Source: Candidatus Sulfotelmatobacter sp.
GTDB taxonomy: Bacteria; Acidobacteriota; Terriglobia; Terriglobales; Acidobacteriaceae
Length of the DNA: 6,799 bases
Direction of reading: 5' to 3'
Assembly: GCA_030037575.1 (NCBI GenBank)
Contig: JASHRB010000478.1
Location: forward strand, 1 to 6,799
Below are positions 1-6,008 of the stretch, piece by piece (position 1 is the stretch's first letter; each line of letters opens with the position of its first letter). The translations under genes were made by a program, and so were the position numbers. Under the pieces are notes generated by a model. The model saw only the letters and a list, made by a program, of their open reading frames with translations, did no database searches and was not told the DNA's origin.

Positions 1-1290
1 CAGATCGCTTGCATAGTCGGTAAAAATCAACGACCCCGGCGGAACATTCTTCCGCAAAAACTCGAGCGCCGCCCGCAAGTTCGCCGAGCTCTGATCGGCG
101 CGCGCCATATACGGCCGCCGCGGCTTCCCAAACATCACGCACACCACGACGAGCAAAAGCGCAATCCCACCCGCCCGGGTAATCTTTTGCCGACTCATCC
201 GCGCAATCGTCACACTCACTCCGGCAATCCCCGGAATCATCAGAAACGCCGCGTGCCTGCTTCCTCCATACGGATACACATGCGCCAAACTCGCCCCCGC
301 CGCAATCGCGAACGAAAGAACCAACAGCAGCGCCAAGTCCCCCGACCGAGCCGCACCACGGCAATCCTGGCTCGACTTCACCCGCGCCAGCAACACCACT
401 CCCGCCACAAACGCCAGCCCCATCACATCGCCCACCGCCAACTGTCCAAACAAATACTGAAACACTCCAAACGAGTGCCCGACCACAAATCCCACTGCGT
501 TCTCCCGCGCGGCATCAAAATAAGAATTCCGCAAAAAATATTCACTCATCCATCCTTGCAGCACCGTTCTCGACTCGCCCACTCCCAGCTTGGCAATATG
601 CGTCTTATATAAGAAAATCGCCAGCGTCGCCGCGCCCGCCTGCCCCAGCGCCCAGGCCACCGCGATTTTCGCCGCAACCCGCTCCGCAACCATCCTCACG
701 ACCGCATAAATCCCCAGCGCCGAAGCAAACAAAAACGCCGAGTAATGCGAGAGCATCGCGCCATACAAGCACGCCGAAAAGGCAATCATTTTCCCCGCAG
801 ATTTTTCTTCGAACGCGCCCTCCAGAAAAAACAGCGCCGCCGCCAGAAACATCAGCAGCAGCGGATACTGCCGGATCTCCGCTCCCAGCGCCACAATCGG
901 CGGCAGCAAGGCCACCAGCACCAAGCCGATGAGCCCCACCGCCGCGCCCGCCGCTCTCGCCAGCCAGGTGTAAAACATCCAGCAGAAAGCCACGCTTCCG
1001 AGCACCAGCGGCATCCGCAGCCACCACTCTGCCGTGCCCATCGCCCGCCAGAAATACAGCACCACCGTAAGCATGGGAGGATGCGACGCGGTCAAGCTCT
1101 CCCGGTAAGCCATCCCCAGCGACACCTGATTCGCCAGCCGGAAGTGCAGCGCCTCATCCGCATTGAGAAACGTTCCCTGGGCCACCCACATCCGGGCCAG
1201 AAGTCCGCAGAGCGTAACCGCAATCGCAGCCAAATTGAAATCGGATTTCCCACCCGTCGCGGTTTTCGACGAGGACGAGCGGGACTTCAT
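1..1290 (-). CDS. GT39/PMT-like membrane glycosyltransferase, 3' end outside window
   Basis: The first 430 codons are open from ATG at 1290 to the window edge, so the C-terminus is missing. Seen: a short basic, Ser-rich cytoplasmic start, a first hydrophobic helix at about residues 18-38, then an extracytoplasmic loop with Asp45-Glu46 in FLNADEALHF and a His70-Pro-Pro motif. Several more hydrophobic helices follow (about 93-110, 117-137, 143-156, 167-198, 208-226, and further ones after 260). An acidic residue near the first loop, an HPP motif and many helices are the pattern of GT-C enzymes of the GT39/PMT_2 group, which transfer a sugar from a polyprenyl-phosphate carrier to a lipid or protein on the outer face of the membrane. 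Donor and acceptor cannot be told from sequence. The start is uncertain: no good Shine-Dalgarno precedes 1290, and an in-frame TTG lies about 39 bases upstream. The gene appears to stand alone, 296 bases downstream of an IS110 relic. Confidence 0.85.
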   Translation of the reverse strand, partial: MKSRSSSSKTATGGKSDFNLAAIAVTLCGLLARMWVAQGTFLNADEALHFRLANQVSLGMAYRESLTASHPPMLTVVLYFWRAMGTAEWWLRMPLVLGSVAFCWMFYTWLARAAGAAVGLIGLVLVALLPPIVALGAEIRQYPLLLMFLAAALFFLEGAFEEKSAGKMIAFSACLYGAMLSHYSAFLFASALGIYAVVRMVAERVAAKIAVAWALGQAGAATLAIFLYKTHIAKLGVGESRTVLQGWMSEYFLRNSYFDAARENAVGFVVGHSFGVFQYLFGQLAVGDVMGLAFVAGVVLLARVKSSQDCRGAARSGDLALLLVLSFAIAAGASLAHVYPYGGSRHAAFLMIPGIAGVSVTIARMSRQKITRAGGIALLLVVVCVMFGKPRRPYMARADQSSANLRAALEFLRKNVPPGSLIFTDYASDL

Positions 1291-1586
1291 GAAGGCAGAA
1301 TCTATCGACGCACGATTTCTCAAGCCACCATCACTGTACAACCTTTGGGCGGAGAAAATCTTGGCAACCGCCGTCCCTGACCGTGAAAGAGCGGCCCTGA
1401 AGGGCCGCGTCAGGTTCCCCTCCCGGTGATCCTACTGCTTTTCTCAGAGAACACTTTGCATCCCACTCTGCATATTTTCAAGCGTCTGGCGGAGGGCCAG
1501 CCGGAATGGCTTGAGACGGTCTCAGGTACTTGAGGAAGCCAAGGCCCTTTCGACTCGTTTGAACTCGAATTCTCCTGGGAGCTATT
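1291..1586. other. Spacer with inverted repeats, no gene recognised
   Basis: No frame here resembles a known protein on either strand. It holds the start-side flank of the glycosyltransferase, a perfect GC-rich hairpin at 1391-1408, a 5-bp inverted repeat CTGGC/GCCAG at 1486-1500, and a nested structure: TGGCTT at 1507-1512 pairs with AAGCCA at 1536-1541 around TGAGAC/GTCTCA at 1512-1524. The part beyond about 1640 up to the transposase relic does not look like IS110 protein in any minus-strand frame. The right-hand end of the element has therefore been replaced or deleted. Confidence 0.5.
1391..1408. repeat. Short palindromic repeat with CTGAAG core
   Basis: GCGGCCCTGAAGGGCCGC is a perfect hairpin: 7 bp of GC pairs around a TGAA loop, or 8 bp around GA. 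It has the same CT-GA-AG centre as the palindromes at 6418-6431 and 5861-5879. No T run follows on either strand, so I read it as a dispersed repeat and not an intrinsic terminator, although it could act as a weak RNA hairpin upstream of the glycosyltransferase. Confidence 0.6.
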
Positions 1587-2216
1587 TCATCTACTCCGTG
1601 GCGGATCAAACGGTTGTCGTCCCAATACAGACACGACAGAACCCTCGTCCGAACTGAGAGGATTCTCCTGGCCTTCGACCATTGCCGTGAGCATCGCTCG
1701 ACCACTCTTTCCCAACACATCACTGGCGACCGATCCCAATTTGATGTTGGCCTCTTCCAAGATCTTTTGGATTCGGTTCTTCAGGCGTGAGCGTTCGCCC
1801 ACCAAACTGGTGCGATCTCGACTGAGTTCCCGCAAGTCTCGTAACACCGTATGGGGCACAAAACTTGGCTTCAGCAATCCGTGCTGCAAAAGTTGAGCAA
1901 TCCACTCACTGTCTTTGATGTCAGTTTTTCGTCCCGGTACGTTCCTCATGTGTGTGGCATTGGCCAGCAGCAAGTCAAACTGCCCTTCCAGCAGGTTCCA
2001 GACCGGGCGCCAATAAACTCCCGTACTCTCCATGGCTACATGGGTGACGCCCAGACTTCGCAACTAGTCGGCACAGTTCAGAATTTCCGAGGTGGTGGTC
2101 GCGAACTTGCGCAGATGTTTCTGTTCCTTTCGGCCTTCTTCCCGGATCAGTACACAGACCGTGATGCTTCTCTTGTGAATGTCGACTCCGCAGCACCGCC
2201 AATGTAGCACTTCCAT
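1587..2216 (-). pseudogene. IS110-family transposase remnant (amber stop, C-terminus lost)
   Basis: IS110 transposases are DEDD-type enzymes that, guided by a bridge RNA, excise and insert their element. The frame starts at ATG 2216 behind AAGGAG at 2232-2227 and opens MEVLHWRCCGVDIHKRS, the usual IS110 N-terminus. All four acidic residues of the RuvC-like site are visible: Asp12, Glu63 (in VAMESTGVYW), Asp99 and Asp102 (in KTDIKDSEW). Codon 51 is TAG in a context (CAD*LRSLGV) where relatives have Trp, so one TGG to TAG change explains it. Similarity ends near residue 187 (MVEGQENP). The next 20-odd residues are unrelated and stop at 1587. The whole C-terminal Transposase_20 domain with its catalytic serine is absent; a full enzyme would be about twice this length. 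It is a decayed relic that cannot encode an active transposase. A later TTG at 2063 could restart translation, but only of a fragment. Confidence 0.92.
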
Positions 2217-2342
2217 AGGCCCCTCTCTCCTTGAGCAACAGCGGAAGGGACGCCTGAATCAAGATAGTCTCTCCTACGCGCTCCCCATCGAAGATGAGGG
2301 CTACAGTCCGTTGTTCATAACGGCGTCCGGGTCAAACTAAGA
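2217..2342 (-). ncRNA. Possible remnant of IS110 left end / bridge RNA template
   Basis: In the classical IS110 group the bridge RNA is transcribed from the non-coding end just upstream of the transposase. This segment occupies that place. Two hairpins are visible. CCGTT/AACGG (2308-2312 with 2319-2323) has a 6-nt loop. A 7-bp stem pairs 2283-2289 with 2293-2300, with one bulged base and a GAA loop. The outer limit is set where a sequence shared with an intact repeat at 6428-6443 begins. The loops cannot be matched to target or donor sites because the other end of the element is gone. It could equally be plain 5' untranslated sequence. Confidence 0.22.
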
Positions 2343-2358
2343 CCGCGGGTTCTGGCGA
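2343..2358. repeat. Half of a dispersed palindromic repeat next to the IS110 end
   Basis: CCGCGGGTTCTGGCGA matches 15 of 16 bases of 6428-6443, which is the right part of an intact palindromic repeat. Here the partner arm (GCGGCTGAAG) is missing and IS110-side sequence begins instead. The remainder of the spacer, 2359-2490, shows no gene; a weak TGCC/GGCA hairpin lies at 2467-2477 just past the nrdJ stop, without a T run. Confidence 0.55.
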
Positions 2359-2490
2359 CTCCAATGCTAGACGACCTCTCCAGCCGCCGCTGCTATTCCC
2401 AACGATAGAATCACCCTGCCACCATCACAAGCCCGGCTGCGAGTGCCCCGTTTCATTGTTCGTTGTGCCTGAAGGGCATGAGAAACTAAG

Positions 2491-5400
2491 CTAGCTACAC
2501 CCGCTGGTGCTGCCGCAGCTTCCGCACCGGTAACAGCTGCCATTCCGTGTCATGATGCTGCCGCAGAAGCTGCACGTCGGAGCGTCTCCCAAATCGACAA
2601 TCCCCGCCAGCGCATCGGCCGCGTGAATGGCTCCACCCGCGACCGCGCTGCGGACATCAGGCTTCGGCTCGGCCGATCCATTCAGATCGCCGATCTCCGA
2701 TGGCTGAGAGCTGACCGCTGAAAGCTTCGGTCGCAAATTCTCAAACAGCATCTGCTGCTGTCCGGTCAAAAACCGCATCTGCAGCCAGCGGAAGATGTAG
2801 TCCATGATCGACTTGGCAAATCCGATATCGGGATTCCCGCTCCATCCGCTGGGCTCAAATCGGGTGTGCGCAAACTTCTCGCAGAACACTTTCAGCGGCA
2901 CGCCGTGTTGCAACGCGAGCGATACAGCCAGGGCAAAGCTGTCCATGAGTCCCGATACAGTCGAGCCTTCCTTCGCCATCTTCACGAACAGCTCTCCCGG
3001 CTCGCCGTCGGGATAAAGGCCAACCGTGATGTATCCCTCGTGCCCTCCGATGTTGAACTTGTGCGTAATCGACGCACGCTCTTCCTGCAGTTTGTGCCGC
3101 ACCGACCGCGGCGGCGCATTGAGATTCGGTTCTTCCTGTGGTGCGAGGCGGGCGCCCTCGCCCGCCTGGTTTCCAGTCGACGCCGTCTTGCTCCCCGCCG
3201 CCGACAATGGCTGCGATTGTTTGCAGCCATCACGATAGATGGCCACGGCCTTGATCCCCAGCTTCCATGCCTGGAGATAAGTTTCCATGATGTCTTCGAT
3301 GGTTGCATTGGCGGGCAGATTGACCGTCTTCGAAATCGCCCCGGAAATAAAAGGCTGGGTCGCCGCCATCATCCGCAGATGCCCCAGGTACGCGATCGAC
3401 CGCGTTCCCTTGGCCGGCTTGAACGAGCAATCGAACACGGCCAGGTGATCGTCTTTAACATTCGGCGCGCCCTCGATCGTTCCGGTCGCGTCGATGTAGC
3501 TGACGATCGCATCGGTCTGCTCATGCGTATATCCCAGCTTGAACAGCGCCGACGGCACCGTCTGATTGACAATTTTGATCATCCCTCCGCCCACCAGCTT
3601 TTTGTATTTCACGAGCGCCAGATCCGGCTCTATTCCAGTAGTGTCGCAGTCCATCATGAAGCCGATGGTGCCGGTGGGGGCGAGCACGGTGACTTGCGAA
3701 TTGCGATAACCGAATTTTTCGCCGTGGGCGAGAGCTTCGTCCCAGCAGGCTTTAGAGGCGGAAATCAACTCGTCAATCTGAGCGGCGGCGGAGTTTCGCT
3801 CCGCCGGACGGCCGGGGGCGGCCGTCCCCGCATGAGCTCCGATGTTGTTGACCGAGGCGCGGTGCATGCGGATGACGTCGAGAAAAGGTTCGCGATTGAT
3901 GTACCAGCCGGGGCAGGCTCCGCCGGGAAAAGCTGCGCAGCTTGGCTCCGCCTGCACAATCCCTTCGACTCCGCCCAGGGAGGGCGAGGCGGCTGTTCCT
4001 CCATGCTTCATGCCGCTTCCCAGATTTGTCTCTGACAGATTCTTTTTGGTCGCTTCCGTGGCTGGCGTCAGGGGCTGGCATTGTTCAGCAATGCGAGAAC
4101 TTTGCAGATAGGCTTCGCCGCACATGATGGCGGTGACGCAGGCGGCGTAGTCGCGGCCGGCGTCGGAGTCGTAGGGCAGCCCTGCGGCCATCAGCAGCGC
4201 ACCGAGATTGGCGTAGCCCAGGCCGAGGGGGCGGTAGTCGTGCGAGTTGCGCATGATCATTTCGGTCGGATAGCCGGCGTTATCGACCAGAATTTCCTGC
4301 GCAGTGATCAGGATGTCGACGGCGTGGCGATAGGCTTCGAGGTCGAAGGTGCCGTTGGGAGCGAACTTCAAAAGATTCAAGCTCGCGAGGTTGCAGGCGG
4401 AGTCATCGAGGAACATGTACTCGCTGCACGGATTCGACGCGTTGATTCGACCGGTGTTCTTCGAGGTGTGCCAGCGGTTGACGGTGGTGTCATATTGCAT
4501 GCCGGGATCGCCGCAGTGCCAAGTGGCTTCGGAGATCTTGTGCAGCAGGTCTTTGGCTTTGTAGGTCTTCATGACGCTGCCGTCCTGAATCGCCTTGGTT
4601 GAGAAGTCGGTGTCGCGGACGACGGCGTACATGAAGTCGTCGGTGACGCGGACGGAGTTGTTGGCGTTCTGGAAGAAGATCGACGAATAAGCGTCGGAGT
4701 CGGGATGCGAGCCGTCGTATCCCATGGCGACGAGCGCGTGAGCTTTGGCTTCTTCTTTCTGTTTGCACTCGATGAAGTCGACGATGTCCGGATGGTCGAC
4801 GTTGAGGATGACCATCTTGGCGGCCCGGCGGGTTTTGCCTCCGGACTTGATGACGCCGGCAAACGCGTCGAAGCCTTTCATGAAGCTGAGCGGACCGCTG
4901 GCCGTGCCTCCGCCCGAAAGAGCTTCGGTGGAGGAGCGCAGGGGAGAAAGATTGGTGCCTGTACCCGATCCCCACTTGAAGAGCATGCCTTCGGTTTTTG
5001 CCAGCGTGAGAATCGAATCGAGCGAGTCTTTTACCGAGTTGATGAAGCAGGCGGAGCACTGCGGCCGCGTATATCCGGCGACGCCGAATTCGACCTGCTG
5101 GGTGTGCGGATTCCAGTGCCAGTTCTGGCCGTCGGAGTTGGGCTCGATGCGGTCGCATCCGACGTTGAACCAGACAGGCGAGTTGAAGGCGGCGTACTGG
5201 CGAAGAAGAATGTGCGCAAGTTCATCGTGGAAGGCTGCGCCGTCCTCGGGAGTTCTGAAATAGCCTTGCGCCATGCCCCAGTCGCGGATGCTCTCGGCGA
5301 CGCGGCTGACCAGCTGGCGAACGCCGGTTTCGCGCTCGGGCGTGCCGATTTTGCCGTGCAGATATTTCGAGGCGACGATGTTGGTTGCGGTCATCGACCA

Positions 5401-5607
5401 GTCTTTGGGGATTTCGACATTTTTCTGCTCGAAGATGACGTTACCGTGAGCGTCAGTGATGGCGGCGGTGCGGAGTTCCCACTCGAGCTCGTCGTAGGGA
5501 GACACGCCGGGCTTGGTGAAGAGGCGGCGGAAGGTCAGCCCGGTAGCGGTCTTTTTTGCGGGCGTGATCGACGTAGTTTCAACAGGAGTGGTTTTGAGCT
5601 CCGGCAT
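2491..5607 (-). CDS. nrdJ: Adenosylcobalamin-dependent class II ribonucleoside-diphosphate reductase
   Basis: This cytoplasmic enzyme reduces ribonucleotides to deoxyribonucleotides for DNA synthesis, using a thiyl radical made from coenzyme B12, so it needs no oxygen and no NrdB subunit. Seen in 1038 residues: NSPVWFNVG (142-150); QCSACF with Cys184/Cys187; GSGTGTNLSPL (213-223); the radical-site loop NPCSEY with Cys394 and Glu396; Cys405 in SACNLASLNL, 11 residues on, as expected for the redox pair; PTGTIGF (644-650); a TSCPD-type domain at about 835-950; and a C-terminal Cys cluster (1012, 1015, 1025, 1028, 1031, 1037) like the zinc-ribbon tail that re-reduces the active site. No N-terminal ATP-cone is evident. 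The ATG at 5607 has AAGGGAG six bases upstream. The odd points are low-complexity segments at about 524-564, 591-608 and 811-826, whose DNA consists of palindromic repeats, plus a variable linker at 960-1010. No frame break is seen, so the protein should be functional. Confidence 0.98.
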   Translation of the reverse strand: MPELKTTPVETTSITPAKKTATGLTFRRLFTKPGVSPYDELEWELRTAAITDAHGNVIFEQKNVEIPKDWSMTATNIVASKYLHGKIGTPERETGVRQLVSRVAESIRDWGMAQGYFRTPEDGAAFHDELAHILLRQYAAFNSPVWFNVGCDRIEPNSDGQNWHWNPHTQQVEFGVAGYTRPQCSACFINSVKDSLDSILTLAKTEGMLFKWGSGTGTNLSPLRSSTEALSGGGTASGPLSFMKGFDAFAGVIKSGGKTRRAAKMVILNVDHPDIVDFIECKQKEEAKAHALVAMGYDGSHPDSDAYSSIFFQNANNSVRVTDDFMYAVVRDTDFSTKAIQDGSVMKTYKAKDLLHKISEATWHCGDPGMQYDTTVNRWHTSKNTGRINASNPCSEYMFLDDSACNLASLNLLKFAPNGTFDLEAYRHAVDILITAQEILVDNAGYPTEMIMRNSHDYRPLGLGYANLGALLMAAGLPYDSDAGRDYAACVTAIMCGEAYLQSSRIAEQCQPLTPATEATKKNLSETNLGSGMKHGGTAASPSLGGVEGIVQAEPSCAAFPGGACPGWYINREPFLDVIRMHRASVNNIGAHAGTAAPGRPAERNSAAAQIDELISASKACWDEALAHGEKFGYRNSQVTVLAPTGTIGFMMDCDTTGIEPDLALVKYKKLVGGGMIKIVNQTVPSALFKLGYTHEQTDAIVSYIDATGTIEGAPNVKDDHLAVFDCSFKPAKGTRSIAYLGHLRMMAATQPFISGAISKTVNLPANATIEDIMETYLQAWKLGIKAVAIYRDGCKQSQPLSAAGSKTASTGNQAGEGARLAPQEEPNLNAPPRSVRHKLQEERASITHKFNIGGHEGYITVGLYPDGEPGELFVKMAKEGSTVSGLMDSFALAVSLALQHGVPLKVFCEKFAHTRFEPSGWSGNPDIGFAKSIMDYIFRWLQMRFLTGQQQMLFENLRPKLSAVSSQPSEIGDLNGSAEPKPDVRSAVAGGAIHAADALAGIVDLGDAPTCSFCGSIMTRNGSCYRCGSCGSTSGCS
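3146..3167. repeat. Palindromic repeat inside nrdJ (element 3)
   Basis: AGGCGGGCG at 3146-3154 pairs perfectly with CGCCCGCCT at 3159-3167 around CCCT, giving a 9-bp stem. It is read as Gln-Ala-Gly-Glu-Gly-Ala-Arg-Leu at about residues 814-821, in the loosely conserved linker between the barrel domain (ending at YRDGCKQSQPL) and the TSCPD-type domain. The surrounding residues (SAAGSKTASTGNQAGEGARLAPQEE) are low in complexity. Confidence 0.6.
3786..3827. repeat. Two adjoining hairpins inside nrdJ (element 2)
   Basis: CGGCGGAG (3786-3793) pairs with CTCCGCCG (3799-3806) around TTTCG. The next bases, GGACGGCC (3806-3813), pair with GGCCGTCC (3820-3827) around GGGGGC. Both stems are perfect and share base 3806. 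They encode the stretch HAGTAAPGRPAERNSAAA (592-609) between the conserved FLDVIRMHRASVNNIG and QIDELISASKACWDEAL blocks. Side-by-side hairpins of this kind are typical of intergenic repeats, not of coding DNA. Confidence 0.7.
3916..3980. repeat. Composite repeat inside nrdJ (element 1)
   Basis: Three repeat signatures are packed together. AAGCTGCGCAGCTT (3930-3943) is a perfect 14-bp palindrome. It is flanked by direct copies of GGCTCCGCC at 3916-3924 and 3944-3952. A CCCTTCGACTCCGCCCAGGG segment at 3961-3980 resembles a repeat motif that I recall as widespread between genes in GC-rich environmental bacteria. On the minus strand it shares GCGGAGCCAAG with the composite repeat copy near 6520. 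It encodes about residues 543-564, Gly/Ala/Pro-rich, immediately before the conserved CPGWYINREP block. Confidence 0.65.
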
Positions 5608-5613
5608 GAGTTT

Positions 5614-5620
5614 CTCCCTT
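5614..5620 (-). promoter_or_regulatory. nrdJ ribosome binding site
   Basis: AAGGGAG on the minus strand lies six bases before the ATG at 5607 and fixes this start. A TAGAAT at 5635-5630 could serve as a -10 box, but I find no convincing -35 at the right distance. Confidence 0.75.
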
Positions 5621-5673
5621 CATCATTAGATTCTAGTCAACATGAGCCGATTCCGGGGATCGGGTGATACGGA

Positions 5674-5687
5674 TGTTGTCCACAACA
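5674..5687. promoter_or_regulatory. Palindrome with DnaA-box-like core upstream of nrdJ
   Basis: TGTTGT-CC-ACAACA is a palindrome with perfect 6-bp arms, 67 bases upstream of the nrdJ ATG. Its bases 5676-5684 read TTGTCCACA, which differs from the E. coli DnaA box TTATCCACA by one base and equals the preferred box of high-GC actinobacteria. It could be a DnaA site or an operator for another dimeric regulator. It does not carry the AT-rich centre of an NrdR box, and no second copy lies nearby. Confidence 0.35.
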
Positions 5688-5733
5688 GATCTTTCGCCTG
5701 TTCGGGGCCAGATTTCTTTTCTTAACCATCTAA

Positions 5734-5753
5734 CCCATGGCTCAAGCCGTGGG
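5734..5753. repeat. Palindromic repeat with CTCAAG core
   Basis: CCCATGGCT (5734-5742) pairs with AGCCGTGGG (5745-5753) around CA, a 9-bp stem with one G-T wobble. It is a member of the CT-N-A-AG hairpin family and the first of a string of such elements filling the 386-base spacer between the unknown gene and nrdJ. Confidence 0.6.
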
Positions 5754-5777
5754 CCGCAATCTCGCGCCGCCTTGGCG

Positions 5778-5796
5778 AGCGGGGCTAAAGCCCGCT
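5778..5796. repeat. Palindromic repeat with CTAAAG core
   Basis: AGCGGGGCTAAAGCCCGCT folds into a hairpin with one bulged G on the left arm (5781) and a short loop around TAAA. It belongs to the same family as the neighbours at 5734-5753 and 5861-5880. Confidence 0.6.
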
Positions 5797-5860
5797 TATC
5801 TTCAAAAATCAGTCTCTTTCGGCATAGCTCAAGCCACAAGCCCTGATACGAATCACATGA

Positions 5861-5977
5861 GGCGCGCTGAAGCCGCGCCCTCAAAAACCAATTTCGCATC
5901 GCCATCGCAGCGCCGAAGGGCTGCGCCACCAAAATCCTCGCCATCCCAGCTTTTGGCATTTCTCGGAGATTGGCTCC
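5861..5977. repeat. Composite repeat, intergenic copy
   Basis: This stretch is collinear with 6418-6526. Shared landmarks in order on the plus strand are a GCTGAAGC hairpin, GCGAT-like bases, TCGCAGCGC-N-GAAGGGCTGC (5905-5924), an AAATC plus TCGCCA block, TGGCA, GGAGA and GGCTCC (5972-5977). The TCGCAGCGC block agrees at 21 of 23 positions with the other copy, and the rest is more diverged. The element is mosaic, with hairpins at both the CTGAAG and the GCGCCGAAGG parts. Confidence 0.7.
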
Positions 5978-5984
5978 CATCAAA

Positions 5985-6008
5985 CCTTCCGGCTTAGAAG
6001 CCAGAAGG
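5985..6008 (-). terminator. Hairpin over the stop codon, possible terminator
   Basis: CCTTCCGGCTT (5985-5995) pairs with AAGCCAGAAGG (5998-6008) over 11 bp with one wobble and a 2-base loop. Read on the minus strand, the stem is followed by only TTT, which is a short T tract for an intrinsic terminator. The TAA of the unknown gene lies inside the stem and loop. It may be yet another repeat that supplied the stop codon. Confidence 0.4.

Noticed and set aside
605..1027. A 140-codon Gly/Ala-rich open frame on the minus strand
   Set aside because: It is an out-of-frame reading of the glycosyltransferase, which is continuous through this stretch in the proper frame from 1290 to the window edge.
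745..1380. A 211-codon open frame on the plus strand
   Set aside because: Its translation is very rich in Arg, His and Gln, as expected of the antisense of hydrophobic helices in the glycosyltransferase.
2461..2490. Intrinsic terminator after nrdJ
   Set aside because: Only a 4-bp TGCC/GGCA stem with no T run follows the stop codon; this is too weak to call.
2866..4035. A 389-codon open frame on the plus strand, antisense to nrdJ
   Set aside because: Its translation is Arg/His-rich without any recognisable domain, and it lies wholly opposite strongly conserved NrdJ motifs. It is a by-product of GC-rich codon use.
4705..5667. A 320-codon open frame on the plus strand, antisense to the start of nrdJ
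   Set aside because: It mirrors NrdJ conserved blocks (for example the NVDHPDIVDF region) and has no independent protein signature.
5608..5993. Cobalamin riboswitch upstream of the B12-dependent nrdJ
   Set aside because: I looked for a B12-box-like conserved core and found none; the stems present are explained by dispersed palindromes. A covariance search would settle it.
5734..6008. CRISPR array in the repeat-rich spacer
   Set aside because: The hairpins differ in length and sequence, are not evenly spaced and have no identical direct repeats.
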